DNA from: JAYVJM01 sp043769275
Lineage (GTDB): Bacteria; Pseudomonadota; Gammaproteobacteria; Pseudomonadales; UBA7239
Length of the DNA stretch: 16,033 nt
Direction: 5' to 3'
NCBI GenBank assembly: GCA_043769275.1
Contig: JAYVJM010000097.1
Span: forward strand, 1-16,033
Position numbers and translations under genes: made by a program. The notes under the pieces are model-generated. The model worked only from the letters and a program-made list of their open reading frames with translations, made no database searches and was not told the DNA's origin. Positions 7,117 to 13,326 of this stretch are shown here, one piece after another (position 1 is the stretch's first letter; the number at the start of each line of letters is the position of its first letter).

Positions 7117-8349
7117 TTATTCATGCCGCAAAATATCCGCAGGCTGAAGTTGAGTGGCACGCCACGCCGGATAAATACTGGCCAGTGCCGATAAAAATAA
7201 CGCGCCACCCATCACGGCCAGCACGTCGTATAAGCGTAAATCGGAAGGCAGGTAATTGACCGGATAAATGTCGGTGCTTAGAAATTGGATGCCAAGCAAC
7301 TGCTGTAAGCCAGTGGCAATAGCGGGCATCCCCAGCGCCAGCGCGCAGCCCAGTAACGCGCCGATTACGGTACCTGTGCCGCCAATTAGAAATCCATGCA
7401 GCATAAAAATACGCATGATGTGCCCATTTGGCACACCCATCGCCCGCAAAATAGCGATGTCGCCACGCTTATCCAACACCACCAATACCTGTGAACACAC
7501 CACGTTAAAAGCCGCCACAACCACGATCAGTGCCAGCATTAGCACCATCATCTGGCGCGACACTTGTATGGCTTGATACAAATTACCGTGCGTCTGTAGC
7601 CACGTTTTTAGTGCAAAACCACGCGGCAGTGTATTCACTAATTCCCAAGCGATTTTGGAAGCGTCTAGCCAATTATTGACCGTAAAACGCACAGCGGCCA
7701 CGCCCGTGGTTCCCTTGTGTTTTTGCAATAGGGGGAGCTGCGCCAGTACAAGATGATTGTCAATTTCGGTGCCTGTTTCATAAATGCCGGCCACTTTTAT
7801 GCCGAAAATATCGGCTTGTTCCTGCCCTTCTTGGCTGGAAGGCAAGAACGCCACCACCGTATCACCGGCGTGTACCGACAATTCAGCGGCCATTTTTTTG
7901 CTGATAAGTACAGACTGTGGATCCGCCCGCCAACGCGCCCACGCCTCGCTGCCGGCAAATTCCTCAAAATGGGAAAGGCGGCTTTCCGCTTCGGGATCGG
8001 TGGCAAACAGCAGCGCCGGAGCGGATTGCTGACCGGCAACAATCAAACCTTGTGCTTCGATCAAGGGGCTGGCTGCCAAAACCTGTTTATTCAATAGCGC
8101 CAAGAGCGCGACATCTTGCCAGTGGTCGATATAACCCTCGCTGGGATACAGCGTGATGGCGGGCACGACACGCAGAATGCGCGTGCGCAGCTCGTGCTCA
8201 AAGCCGTTCATAACCGAAAGCACGGTAATCAGCAAGGTCACGGCCACCACCAAACCCGCCATTGAGAGCCGCGCAATAAAGCCCAGCAGTTTCGAGCCTG
8301 TGCGACTCTGTGCATAGCGAAAAGCAATAAAGCGCGTGAGTAAACGCAT
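7117..8349 (-). CDS. lolE: Lipoprotein-releasing ABC transporter permease LolE
   Basis: Inner-membrane permease of the LolCDE complex that extracts outer-membrane lipoproteins and passes them to LolA. The 410-residue protein has one N-terminal membrane helix (about 25-46) followed by SVMNGFEHELRTRI, a large periplasmic domain, and three C-terminal helices. LolE-type features distinguish it from LolC: SRQMMVLMLALIVVVAAFNV after the YQAI segment, GDIAILRAMGVP, and LGIQFLSTDIYPVNYLPSDL near the C-terminus. It ends YPAWRATQLQPADILRHE. ATG at 8349 lies one base after the lolD stop. A longer frame to 8391 overlaps lolD and is not used. The stop is six bases from that of the convergent Cys-repeat gene, so their 3' transcripts must overlap. 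Confidence 0.93.
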   Translation of the reverse strand: MRLLTRFIAFRYAQSRTGSKLLGFIARLSMAGLVVAVTLLITVLSVMNGFEHELRTRILRVVPAITLYPSEGYIDHWQDVALLALLNKQVLAASPLIEAQGLIVAGQQSAPALLFATDPEAESRLSHFEEFAGSEAWARWRADPQSVLISKKMAAELSVHAGDTVVAFLPSSQEGQEQADIFGIKVAGIYETGTEIDNHLVLAQLPLLQKHKGTTGVAAVRFTVNNWLDASKIAWELVNTLPRGFALKTWLQTHGNLYQAIQVSRQMMVLMLALIVVVAAFNVVCSQVLVVLDKRGDIAILRAMGVPNGHIMRIFMLHGFLIGGTGTVIGALLGCALALGMPAIATGLQQLLGIQFLSTDIYPVNYLPSDLRLYDVLAVMGGALFLSALASIYPAWRATQLQPADILRHE

Positions 8350-8350
8350 C

Positions 8351-9049
8351 TCAAAGTGCTCGCAACTGGCCGTGTTCCAGCAGCAGCGCACGATCTTGAT
8401 TCAGCGCCAGCTTGCGATCATGCGTGACCAATACAAACGCCATATCAAACTGTTGATTCAGGTGATTGAGTAACTGTTGTATCTGTTGCGCATTTTCTTC
8501 ATCGAGATTGCCGGTGGGTTCGTCCATCAATACGCACGCCGGATGATTGACCAACGCACGAGCAATGGCCACGCGTTGACGTTCGCCACCCGAGAGCTGC
8601 GCGGGCTTGTGGCTAAGGCGATGCGCCAACCCAACAGCGGCGAGGATTTCAGCGGCCTGCGTTGCGGCGGCGCGCTTTTTGTGGCCGGCAATTAACAGTG
8701 GGATGCTGACGTTTTCTTCGGCATTGAACTCCGCCAGCAAATGATGGAACTGGTAGACAAAACCCAATTGTTGATTACGCCATTGCGCACGTTCCGCTTC
8801 ACGCAGGGTTTGCCAGCTTTTGCCGGCGATGCGTACTTCGCCGCTGCTTGGTTCGTCCAGCCCGCCAAGCAAGTTAAGTAGCGTCGACTTGCCGGAACCG
8901 GAAGCCCCCATGATGGCCACGCGCTCACCGCGCAGCACCTGTAAGTTGACGCTGTTGAGCACATGCAACTCCTGCCCAGCCTGCGGGTAGCTTTTCAGCA
9001 GTTGTACACATTCCAGCACAGGCTCTATTGTGTTATTGCCGTTATTCAT
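8351..9049 (-). CDS. lolD: Lipoprotein-releasing ABC transporter ATP-binding protein LolD
   Basis: Cytoplasmic ATPase that powers LolCE. The 232-residue protein matches E. coli LolD in length (233). It has Walker A GASGSGKST (48-56), the LolD-type Q-loop region LGFVYQFHHLLAEFNAEENV (95-114), signature LSGGERQRVAIARAL (152-166), Walker B VLMDEPTGNLD (173-183) and H-loop LVTHD. The ATG at 9049 lies inside the last codons of the lolC relic (ATGAATAA overlap). A GAGG nine bases upstream, inside the relic, may be its ribosome binding site. The frame is open to 9181, but the extra residues are out-of-frame translation of the relic. With lolC displaced beyond 10668, lolD-lolE probably depend on the promoter at 9180-9208. 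Confidence 0.96.
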   Translation of the reverse strand: MNNGNNTIEPVLECVQLLKSYPQAGQELHVLNSVNLQVLRGERVAIMGASGSGKSTLLNLLGGLDEPSSGEVRIAGKSWQTLREAERAQWRNQQLGFVYQFHHLLAEFNAEENVSIPLLIAGHKKRAAATQAAEILAAVGLAHRLSHKPAQLSGGERQRVAIARALVNHPACVLMDEPTGNLDEENAQQIQQLLNHLNQQFDMAFVLVTHDRKLALNQDRALLLEHGQLRAL

Positions 9050-9155
9050 AGCGTAAAGCCTCAGCCGGATAGAAAGTGGACGTGTGCCAAACAAGACAAA
9101 ACAGAGCCAACAAACACAGCCGCCATGCCAGTTGGCCAAGAGAGTGAATGCGCAT
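9042..9155 (-). pseudogene. lolC relic: in-frame internally deleted second lolC copy
   Basis: This open frame encodes 37 residues. It begins MRIHSLGQLAW, matching the lolC start region at nucleotide level (GCCAAGAGAG on the + strand is shared). From residue 13 it reads LCLLALFCLVWHTSTFYPA and then EALRYE, matching the intact LolC C-terminus LCLLAVFYPAWRASTIHPA and EALRYE. About 370 internal codons are missing. Bases 9042-9127 align with 10668-10753 at roughly three-quarters identity by eye, and 9135-9210 align with 11888-11965. The reading frame survives to its TAA, which overlaps the lolD ATG. An in-frame ATG at 9164 is an alternative start. Either pure debris or a retained leader peptide coupling translation into lolD. 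Confidence 0.8.
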
Positions 9156-9179
9156 ACCCCCCATAAAATAAAGGCATGC

Positions 9180-9208
9180 ATTAAACACCACCGCGCTTAA
9201 GCCGTCAG
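9180..9208 (-). promoter_or_regulatory. Probable sigma-70 promoter for lolD-lolE (relic copy)
   Basis: On the minus strand, CTGACG (9208-9203) and TTTAAT (9185-9180) are separated by exactly 17 bases. The same hexamers with the same spacing precede the intact lolC, while the spacer between them has diverged, which argues for selection on the promoter. Transcription would begin near 9173 and read through the lolC relic into lolD. Confidence 0.6.
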
Positions 9209-9376
9209 CAGGCGTGTATTTCTATCCGGCAAAAATCGCGCTGTTTAGCTCCAAAAAACTCGGCATTTATTTTGTTCAAAGAACTTTTTAGCGTGTGCAC
9301 AGTCAAATGGTTGTTAACAGCTTGCCGTACAAAAACTAACCACTTGCTGAGTGCAAATCAATCAAATAGGCTTTTT

Positions 9377-10579
9377 ATGTCACGTAAAACAGCATTATTA
9401 CCATTCATCTTTGTTACCGCCGCAGGGTCGTTTTGGGGCAGCACCGCGGCGGCTGGCGCAGCATCTGGCTTTTGCGCCTACCGTATGGCTGGACCCAGCC
9501 TAGGTGCATTGTCTGCCCGTCCAGCCTGTACGGGGATGGAAATAGAAACGCAATTAACCAAAGAGGCGACCACGCTCTGCGTCAACCCAAGAACAAAGGA
9601 AGTCAAGAGTACTTTCGTGCCGGCTAAAGCCCCAGTGCCAGCCAAGCGTGCCGTGCGTGCCACAAAAGGGAAAGCGGCACAACCCGCTGTTGCGGCAATA
9701 CCCGCCGTGCAAGCACACCTTCCCGCTGCAGGAGAAACGGGGATATGCCGCAGAGGCGAGAAACCTATGCAGGTAAGTGATGCGACTCCGCTCTGCCTTC
9801 GACCAAATGGCGGCGTGCTTTTGTCTGCCCCAAACGGGTCTTGCCCGCGCAATCAAGCGCAATTTAAGGCTGAAGCTGTGAAAACAAAATTAGAAGCAGC
9901 AAAAGCCGAGGGGAAAACCGTAGGCATAGCGCAGGCAAGAGCGACGGCACTGGCAGACTCTGCTGACGTATTCACCAGCACGCTGGCGAAAACAAGCACA
10001 TTTTTTGCCACAGCTGTTGGCGCTACGCTGGGTGACGACGTTAAAAACAACGTAACCTTGGGGCTTATTGCTCCAAGAGCAGCATCTAATCTTTTAGCGA
10101 ACGGGCTTGAGCCTCACGTATTGGATGAGCAGATACCCGCATTAACACAAGCGGTCGCGTTTGTTTTTCATACTATGAGACCAACAGTGGCGATGGCGAC
10201 AGCGACGACAGGGGGATTACGTACCTATGACGATGCCAAAGACACACTGCTGAATTGGGTGAGGGCTAGCGATTTGTTCTCCGACATGCCTTCGCCCTTC
10301 CCGTCTATGGGTACCAGCTACGAGGATATGATAAACACCCGCTTCAATGCCATTCCGCAAACGCAAACTGACGGCACCACACCACACCCTTTGTTTGTGG
10401 CAACACAAACCTTGCTGCGCATACTTGTCTGGCAACTAGAACACCTTTTTGTATCTGCAGAAGACGTAGCAAGCCAACGCACAATAAGCCTACTATCACT
10501 TGCGCCGGCAAATGACAGCCCTTCAGCCATGTACAACGCTTTCTTGGCACTCGTTTCACGATACAACATGGAATTGTAA
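9377..10579 (+). CDS. Secreted Cys-repeat protein, paralogue 2 (unknown function)
   Basis: A 400-residue exported protein, paralogous to the one at 6217. The ATG at 9377 follows AATAGG with a CTTTTT spacer, nearly the same arrangement as the paralogue; the frame is open to 9272 without support. Residues 1-29 are a signal peptide. Cysteine pairs are C33-C51, C68-C124 and C140-C156, with second cysteines in CTGME, CRRGE and CPRNQ, the same C-x3-E, C-x3-E, C-x3-Q series. The second unit is split by an Ala/Pro/Lys-rich insert (about 82-122). A charged helix (about 161-190) precedes the shared C-terminal domain: EPHVLDEQIPALT, TYDDAKDTLL, YEDMINTRFNAIP, VATQTLLRILVWQLEHL and NDSPSAMYNAF. It lies on the opposite strand between lolC and lolD. 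Function unknown. Confidence 0.8.
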   Translation: MSRKTALLPFIFVTAAGSFWGSTAAAGAASGFCAYRMAGPSLGALSARPACTGMEIETQLTKEATTLCVNPRTKEVKSTFVPAKAPVPAKRAVRATKGKAAQPAVAAIPAVQAHLPAAGETGICRRGEKPMQVSDATPLCLRPNGGVLLSAPNGSCPRNQAQFKAEAVKTKLEAAKAEGKTVGIAQARATALADSADVFTSTLAKTSTFFATAVGATLGDDVKNNVTLGLIAPRAASNLLANGLEPHVLDEQIPALTQAVAFVFHTMRPTVAMATATTGGLRTYDDAKDTLLNWVRASDLFSDMPSPFPSMGTSYEDMINTRFNAIPQTQTDGTTPHPLFVATQTLLRILVWQLEHLFVSAEDVASQRTISLLSLAPANDSPSAMYNAFLALVSRYNMEL

Positions 10580-10593
10580 ACCCGTTGCCCATG

Positions 10594-10624
10594 ACGGCAC
10601 CTTGTGATTGCTCACAGGTGCCGT
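10594..10624. terminator. Strong hairpin between convergent Cys-repeat gene and lolC
   Basis: ACGGCACCTTGTG pairs with CACAGGTGCCGT around a six-base loop, 12 pairs with one bulged T, starting 15 bases after the stop at 10579. There is no long T run on either strand. Its position between converging genes suggests a bidirectional terminator. Confidence 0.6.
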
Positions 10625-10658
10625 TGGCGGTTTCACATTACCGCTCGCCGCCTGTTTT

Positions 10659-10675
10659 TATCTGCCACTATTCAT
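10659..10675 (-). pseudogene. Vestigial lolD start after lolC
   Basis: On the minus strand, ATGAATAGTGGCAGATAA-like sequence overlaps the lolC stop and encodes only MNSGR before a stop. The true lolD start reads ATGAATAACGGCAATAA (MNNGN). The match covers the first few codons only and then ends, marking the downstream limit of the duplicated lolC segment. Confidence 0.5.
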
Positions 10676-11906
10676 AACGTAACGCTTCAGCGGGATGAAT
10701 AGTGGAGGCACGCCAAGCCGGATAAAACACGGCCAACAAACACAGCAGCAGCGCCAATCCCACAATCAATAAGGTTTGCTGCCATTGCCAGATGCTAGGC
10801 AAGGTCGGCACAAAAAAGGCATTGGGGTCGACAAGATTGATGCCGCTATGGGCAAGCCAAGCCGACAGATTGCCTAACGTGAGCGCCAGCACGCTGCCCA
10901 GTGCTGCGCCAATACCAACCCCCATCAAACCCATCGCCATGCCGTAAATCAGAAAAATAGCGAGGACGGTGCTGCGTGCCGCCCCCATTGTGCGCAGCAC
11001 AGCGATATCGCCGCGTCGGTCGGCTACCGCCATGGTCAAAATGGACACAAGGTTGAACACCGCCACAGCTATCACCACCGCCAGCATGAGCGACACCATG
11101 ATTTTTTCCATATGAATGGCATTAAACAGCGTGCGATTTTCATCGCGCCAGCTACGCAATTCAAAATCAGCGAAAGCCGGTAAAACGCGCAAGGCTGATA
11201 ATTCCTCCGGCGCGGTCATCACGTCCGCAAAACGCAGACGCAGTGCGCCCACCTTGCCTGCCATGCGCAGTAATTTTCCCGCGTCAGCAATATTGACGTA
11301 CATCAGCGAGCCATCAAGCTGCGCGCCCACGGCAAATAAACCGACCACAGTGAAAACGCGGGAGCGCGGGAAAAGCCCCAAAGGTGTGACGCTAACCTGT
11401 GGCAAGGTAACGTTGATGCGGTCGCCGATACCGACCCCCAAATGCTGCGCCAAGGATTGACCCAATACGGCACTGTAACTGCCGGCACGTAAGTCATCCC
11501 AGTGCCCCGCCACCATAAATTGTTTGATTTGCGAAACCTGCGCCTCAGCTTGCACGTCTACACCAAACAGTTCGGCACCTTGCACGCGCCCGCCTGCGGC
11601 CAGTAAAACCTGTGCGCGGTCTTGTGGCGATACGGCCAGCACCGAGGCTTGTGTTTGTGCGATGGCAGCCACTGCTGGCCAATTACCGATGCCGCCGGTT
11701 TTGGCAATCTGGGCGTGCGGCATTGCGTGCAGAATGCGTCCACGCAGCTCGCCTTCAAAGCCGTTCATCACCGACAGCACCACCACCATCGCCAATACAC
11801 TGACCGCCATACCAAGAATGGAAGCAAAAGAAAACAGCGAGACAAAACGGCTGTCTTTTCGCGCCGATAAATACCGCAAACCCACCAGCCAAGAGAGCGC
11901 ATTCAC
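10668..11906 (-). CDS. lolC: Lipoprotein-releasing ABC transporter permease LolC
   Basis: Partner permease of LolE in LolCDE. From the GTG at 11906 the product has 412 residues: LSWLVGLRYLSARKDSRFVS, one N-terminal helix (about 26-46), SVMNGFEGELRGRIL, a periplasmic domain, and three C-terminal helices ending YPAWRASTIHPAEALRYE. LolC character is shown by SWRDENRTLFNAIHMEKIMV, as E. coli LolC has LFQAVRMEK at this place, and by the EALRYE end. The frame is open to a TTG at 11921, but that lies about seven bases from the predicted transcript start, whereas GTG 11906 has GAGG nine bases upstream. Its usual downstream partner lolD is not adjacent: the stop is followed by a vestigial lolD start, a hairpin and an opposite-strand gene. 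Confidence 0.93.
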   Translation of the reverse strand: MNALSWLVGLRYLSARKDSRFVSLFSFASILGMAVSVLAMVVVLSVMNGFEGELRGRILHAMPHAQIAKTGGIGNWPAVAAIAQTQASVLAVSPQDRAQVLLAAGGRVQGAELFGVDVQAEAQVSQIKQFMVAGHWDDLRAGSYSAVLGQSLAQHLGVGIGDRINVTLPQVSVTPLGLFPRSRVFTVVGLFAVGAQLDGSLMYVNIADAGKLLRMAGKVGALRLRFADVMTAPEELSALRVLPAFADFELRSWRDENRTLFNAIHMEKIMVSLMLAVVIAVAVFNLVSILTMAVADRRGDIAVLRTMGAARSTVLAIFLIYGMAMGLMGVGIGAALGSVLALTLGNLSAWLAHSGINLVDPNAFFVPTLPSIWQWQQTLLIVGLALLLCLLAVFYPAWRASTIHPAEALRYE

Positions 11907-11934
11907 CCGAGACACCCTCAAAAGAAAGGCGAGT

Positions 11935-11963
11935 ATTAAACACTACGCGGCCAGAGCCGTCAG
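11935..11963 (-). promoter_or_regulatory. Probable sigma-70 promoter of lolC
   Basis: Minus-strand CTGACG (11963-11958), a 17-base spacer and TTTAAT (11940-11935), four and five of six consensus bases. Hexamers and spacing are identical to those upstream of the lolC relic. The predicted transcript start near 11928 leaves a leader of about 22 bases to the GTG at 11906. Confidence 0.6.
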
Positions 11964-11965
11964 CA

Positions 11966-12209
11966 CCGTTTAACGGCGATGTTTAATGACGCCACATCAG
12001 CGGGCTGTTTATCCTAAAACGCAGTTGGACGATGCAAACCCTTCTCAAAACACTTAACAGCATGGAAGTAAACCGCATTTTGGACGGCTATTATTGCTGC
12101 GGTTGTCGCCGCACCTTTTCTTGGTCACGCAGCACCGTATGTTTGTTTGCTTCGGTATATTGCAGTGAATATGCAGCGATAACGCAGCCCTGTTGCCCTC
12201 CGTGTGGCG
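11966..12209. other. Divergent intergenic region between lolC and the secretin-like gene
   Basis: About 240 bases with no gene I can support. GCCGT/ACGGC arms at about 11956-11977 could form a small hairpin beside the lolC -35. A 61-codon rightward frame at 12032-12217 lacks a ribosome binding site and resembles no family. The right end runs into the promoter of the next gene. Confidence 0.5.
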
Positions 12210-12218
12210 TGCTATGAT
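12210..12218 (+). promoter_or_regulatory. Probable extended -10 promoter of the secretin-like gene
   Basis: TGCTATGAT is an extended -10 element (TGn plus TATGAT). A poor -35 candidate, TTGCCC, lies only 14 bases upstream. Transcription would begin near 12225, just ahead of the GGAGG ribosome binding site at 12236-12240. Confidence 0.5.
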
Positions 12219-12247
12219 TTTTCACGCACGCCGCTGGAGGATTTCTT

Positions 12248-13093
12248 ATCAAAATAACAGCTCGTTTTTACTGCTTCGCACTCTTTGTTGCTTTGCTATT
12301 TCCCGTTGTCATCGCCCATGCAGCCGAGATAAAAATGGAGATTTACACGCTGCAAAACCAAGCGGCAGATGCCATGCTGCCGGTATTAAATGGCGTTCTC
12401 ATGGCGGGAGAGAGCGTCAATGCTTACAACAACAGCTTGATTGTCAGCGCCTCCGCCACCAGCCAAAAAAAAGTGGCTGATTTGCTCGCAAAACTCGATA
12501 CCTCGCCACGTAATTTGCTCATCAGCGTACGCAACAACCGTGCAGATGAATCGAAAGACGGCCGCGTTGCGGTATCGGGCGGCATCAAACAAGGCGAGCT
12601 TGTTCTGGGCGCGCCTGCGCCTATTGTGTCTCCCAACGGGATGGTCATGCGGCAAGGCGGCCTACGGGTTACAGCCAACAACGAACAGCGACAAACTAAC
12701 ACGCAGCAAATACAGCAAGTGCGCGCGATTGAAGGCTCTCCTGTGAGTGTTAGCAGCGGCCAACGCGCGGCCTATACGCTCCCTGACCGCTACGGCAATC
12801 GCGCTACGCATTATGTGAATGCGGAGCAGGGGGTTTACGTGACGGCACGTATTGTGGGAAACCGTGTGCTGCTGGACATTTCCTCCAACCATGACAAATT
12901 TTCCGCTACCCACGCCGGTGTTATAGACACCGAAAATTTGCGCGCCAGCGTCAGCGGCGCTGTGGGCGAGTGGATAAATTTAGGCGGTATCACTACACAA
13001 GAGAGCAATAGCGGCAGCCGCTACACCGAAAAAAGCAGCGCGGCGAGCAGCCGCTTGGCGGATATTTCCGTGCGTGTTGTGCCGGTGGAGTAG
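12248..13093 (+). CDS. Short secretin N-domain (NolW-like) exported protein, apparent ATC start
   Basis: A 281-residue exported protein with a secretin N-type domain but no full pore domain. Residues 1-25 read as a classic signal peptide, KITARFYCFALFVALLF then AHAA. The next 65 residues (MEIYTLQNQAADAMLPVL, VNAYNNSLIVSASATSQKKV, LLAKLDTSPRNLLISVR) match the N-domain pattern of secretins. The C-terminal part (VYVTARIVGNRVLLDISSN, GEWINLGGITTQ, ISVRVVPVE) looks like strands of a secretin beta domain. GGAGG at 12236-12240 sits seven bases before ATC 12248. No ATG, GTG or TTG exists between the in-frame stop at 12215 and a TTG at 12293 that would cut the signal peptide in half. Perhaps an outer-membrane or pilus-associated protein; role unknown. 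Confidence 0.75.
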   Translation: MKITARFYCFALFVALLFPVVIAHAAEIKMEIYTLQNQAADAMLPVLNGVLMAGESVNAYNNSLIVSASATSQKKVADLLAKLDTSPRNLLISVRNNRADESKDGRVAVSGGIKQGELVLGAPAPIVSPNGMVMRQGGLRVTANNEQRQTNTQQIQQVRAIEGSPVSVSSGQRAAYTLPDRYGNRATHYVNAEQGVYVTARIVGNRVLLDISSNHDKFSATHAGVIDTENLRASVSGAVGEWINLGGITTQESNSGSRYTEKSSAASSRLADISVRVVPVE

Positions 13094-13156
13094 CGCGAGA
13101 TTTTTCCGTAACTGACACGTCATGCCATTCTCCAAAAAACGGCATATAAACTTAAC

Positions 13157-13225
13157 CCGTTCGCCCTGAGCTTGTCGAAGGGCTGCGAGTGTGCCAGCAA
13201 TGGCTCGACAGGCTCGCCACGAACG
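13157..13225. repeat. REP-like inverted repeat
   Basis: CCGTTCGCCCTGAGCTTGTC (first bases, from 13157) and GGCTCGACAGGCTCGCCACG (13202 on, ending GAACG) are imperfect inverted arms around a short spacer. This is the widespread GTTCGCCCTGAGCTTGTCGA-type intergenic palindrome of proteobacteria. It lies in the convergent gap between the secretin-like gene and trmJ and may also end transcription. Confidence 0.8.
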
Positions 13226-13295
13226 ATTTAATCATCATCTTATATTTGGGTATTGGTATCGCCCGTTCACCATAAGTTTTTCGAGTGGCTGTTCA

Positions 13296-13321
13296 TCCTT
13301 CAACAAGCTCAGGACGAACGG
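13296..13321 (-). repeat. Second REP-like half-site, inverted
   Basis: The minus strand reads CCGTTCGTCCTGAGCTTGTT and continues GAAGGA, nearly the same as the left arm at 13157 but in opposite orientation. Together the units form a head-to-head pair just before the trmJ stop, as is usual for REP doublets. Confidence 0.75.
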
Positions 13322-13326
13322 CGATT

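Noticed and set aside
9050..9181. N-terminal extension of LolD
   Set aside because: The extra 44 codons are an out-of-frame reading of the lolC relic; LolD family proteins begin at the 9049 ATG.
11907..11921. TTG at 11921 as the lolC start
   Set aside because: It would leave almost no leader after the predicted transcript start and lacks a ribosome binding site, whereas GTG at 11906 has GAGG upstream.
12032..12217. 61-codon Cys-rich rightward frame between lolC and the secretin-like gene
   Set aside because: No ribosome binding site, overlaps the promoter of the next gene, and resembles nothing known.
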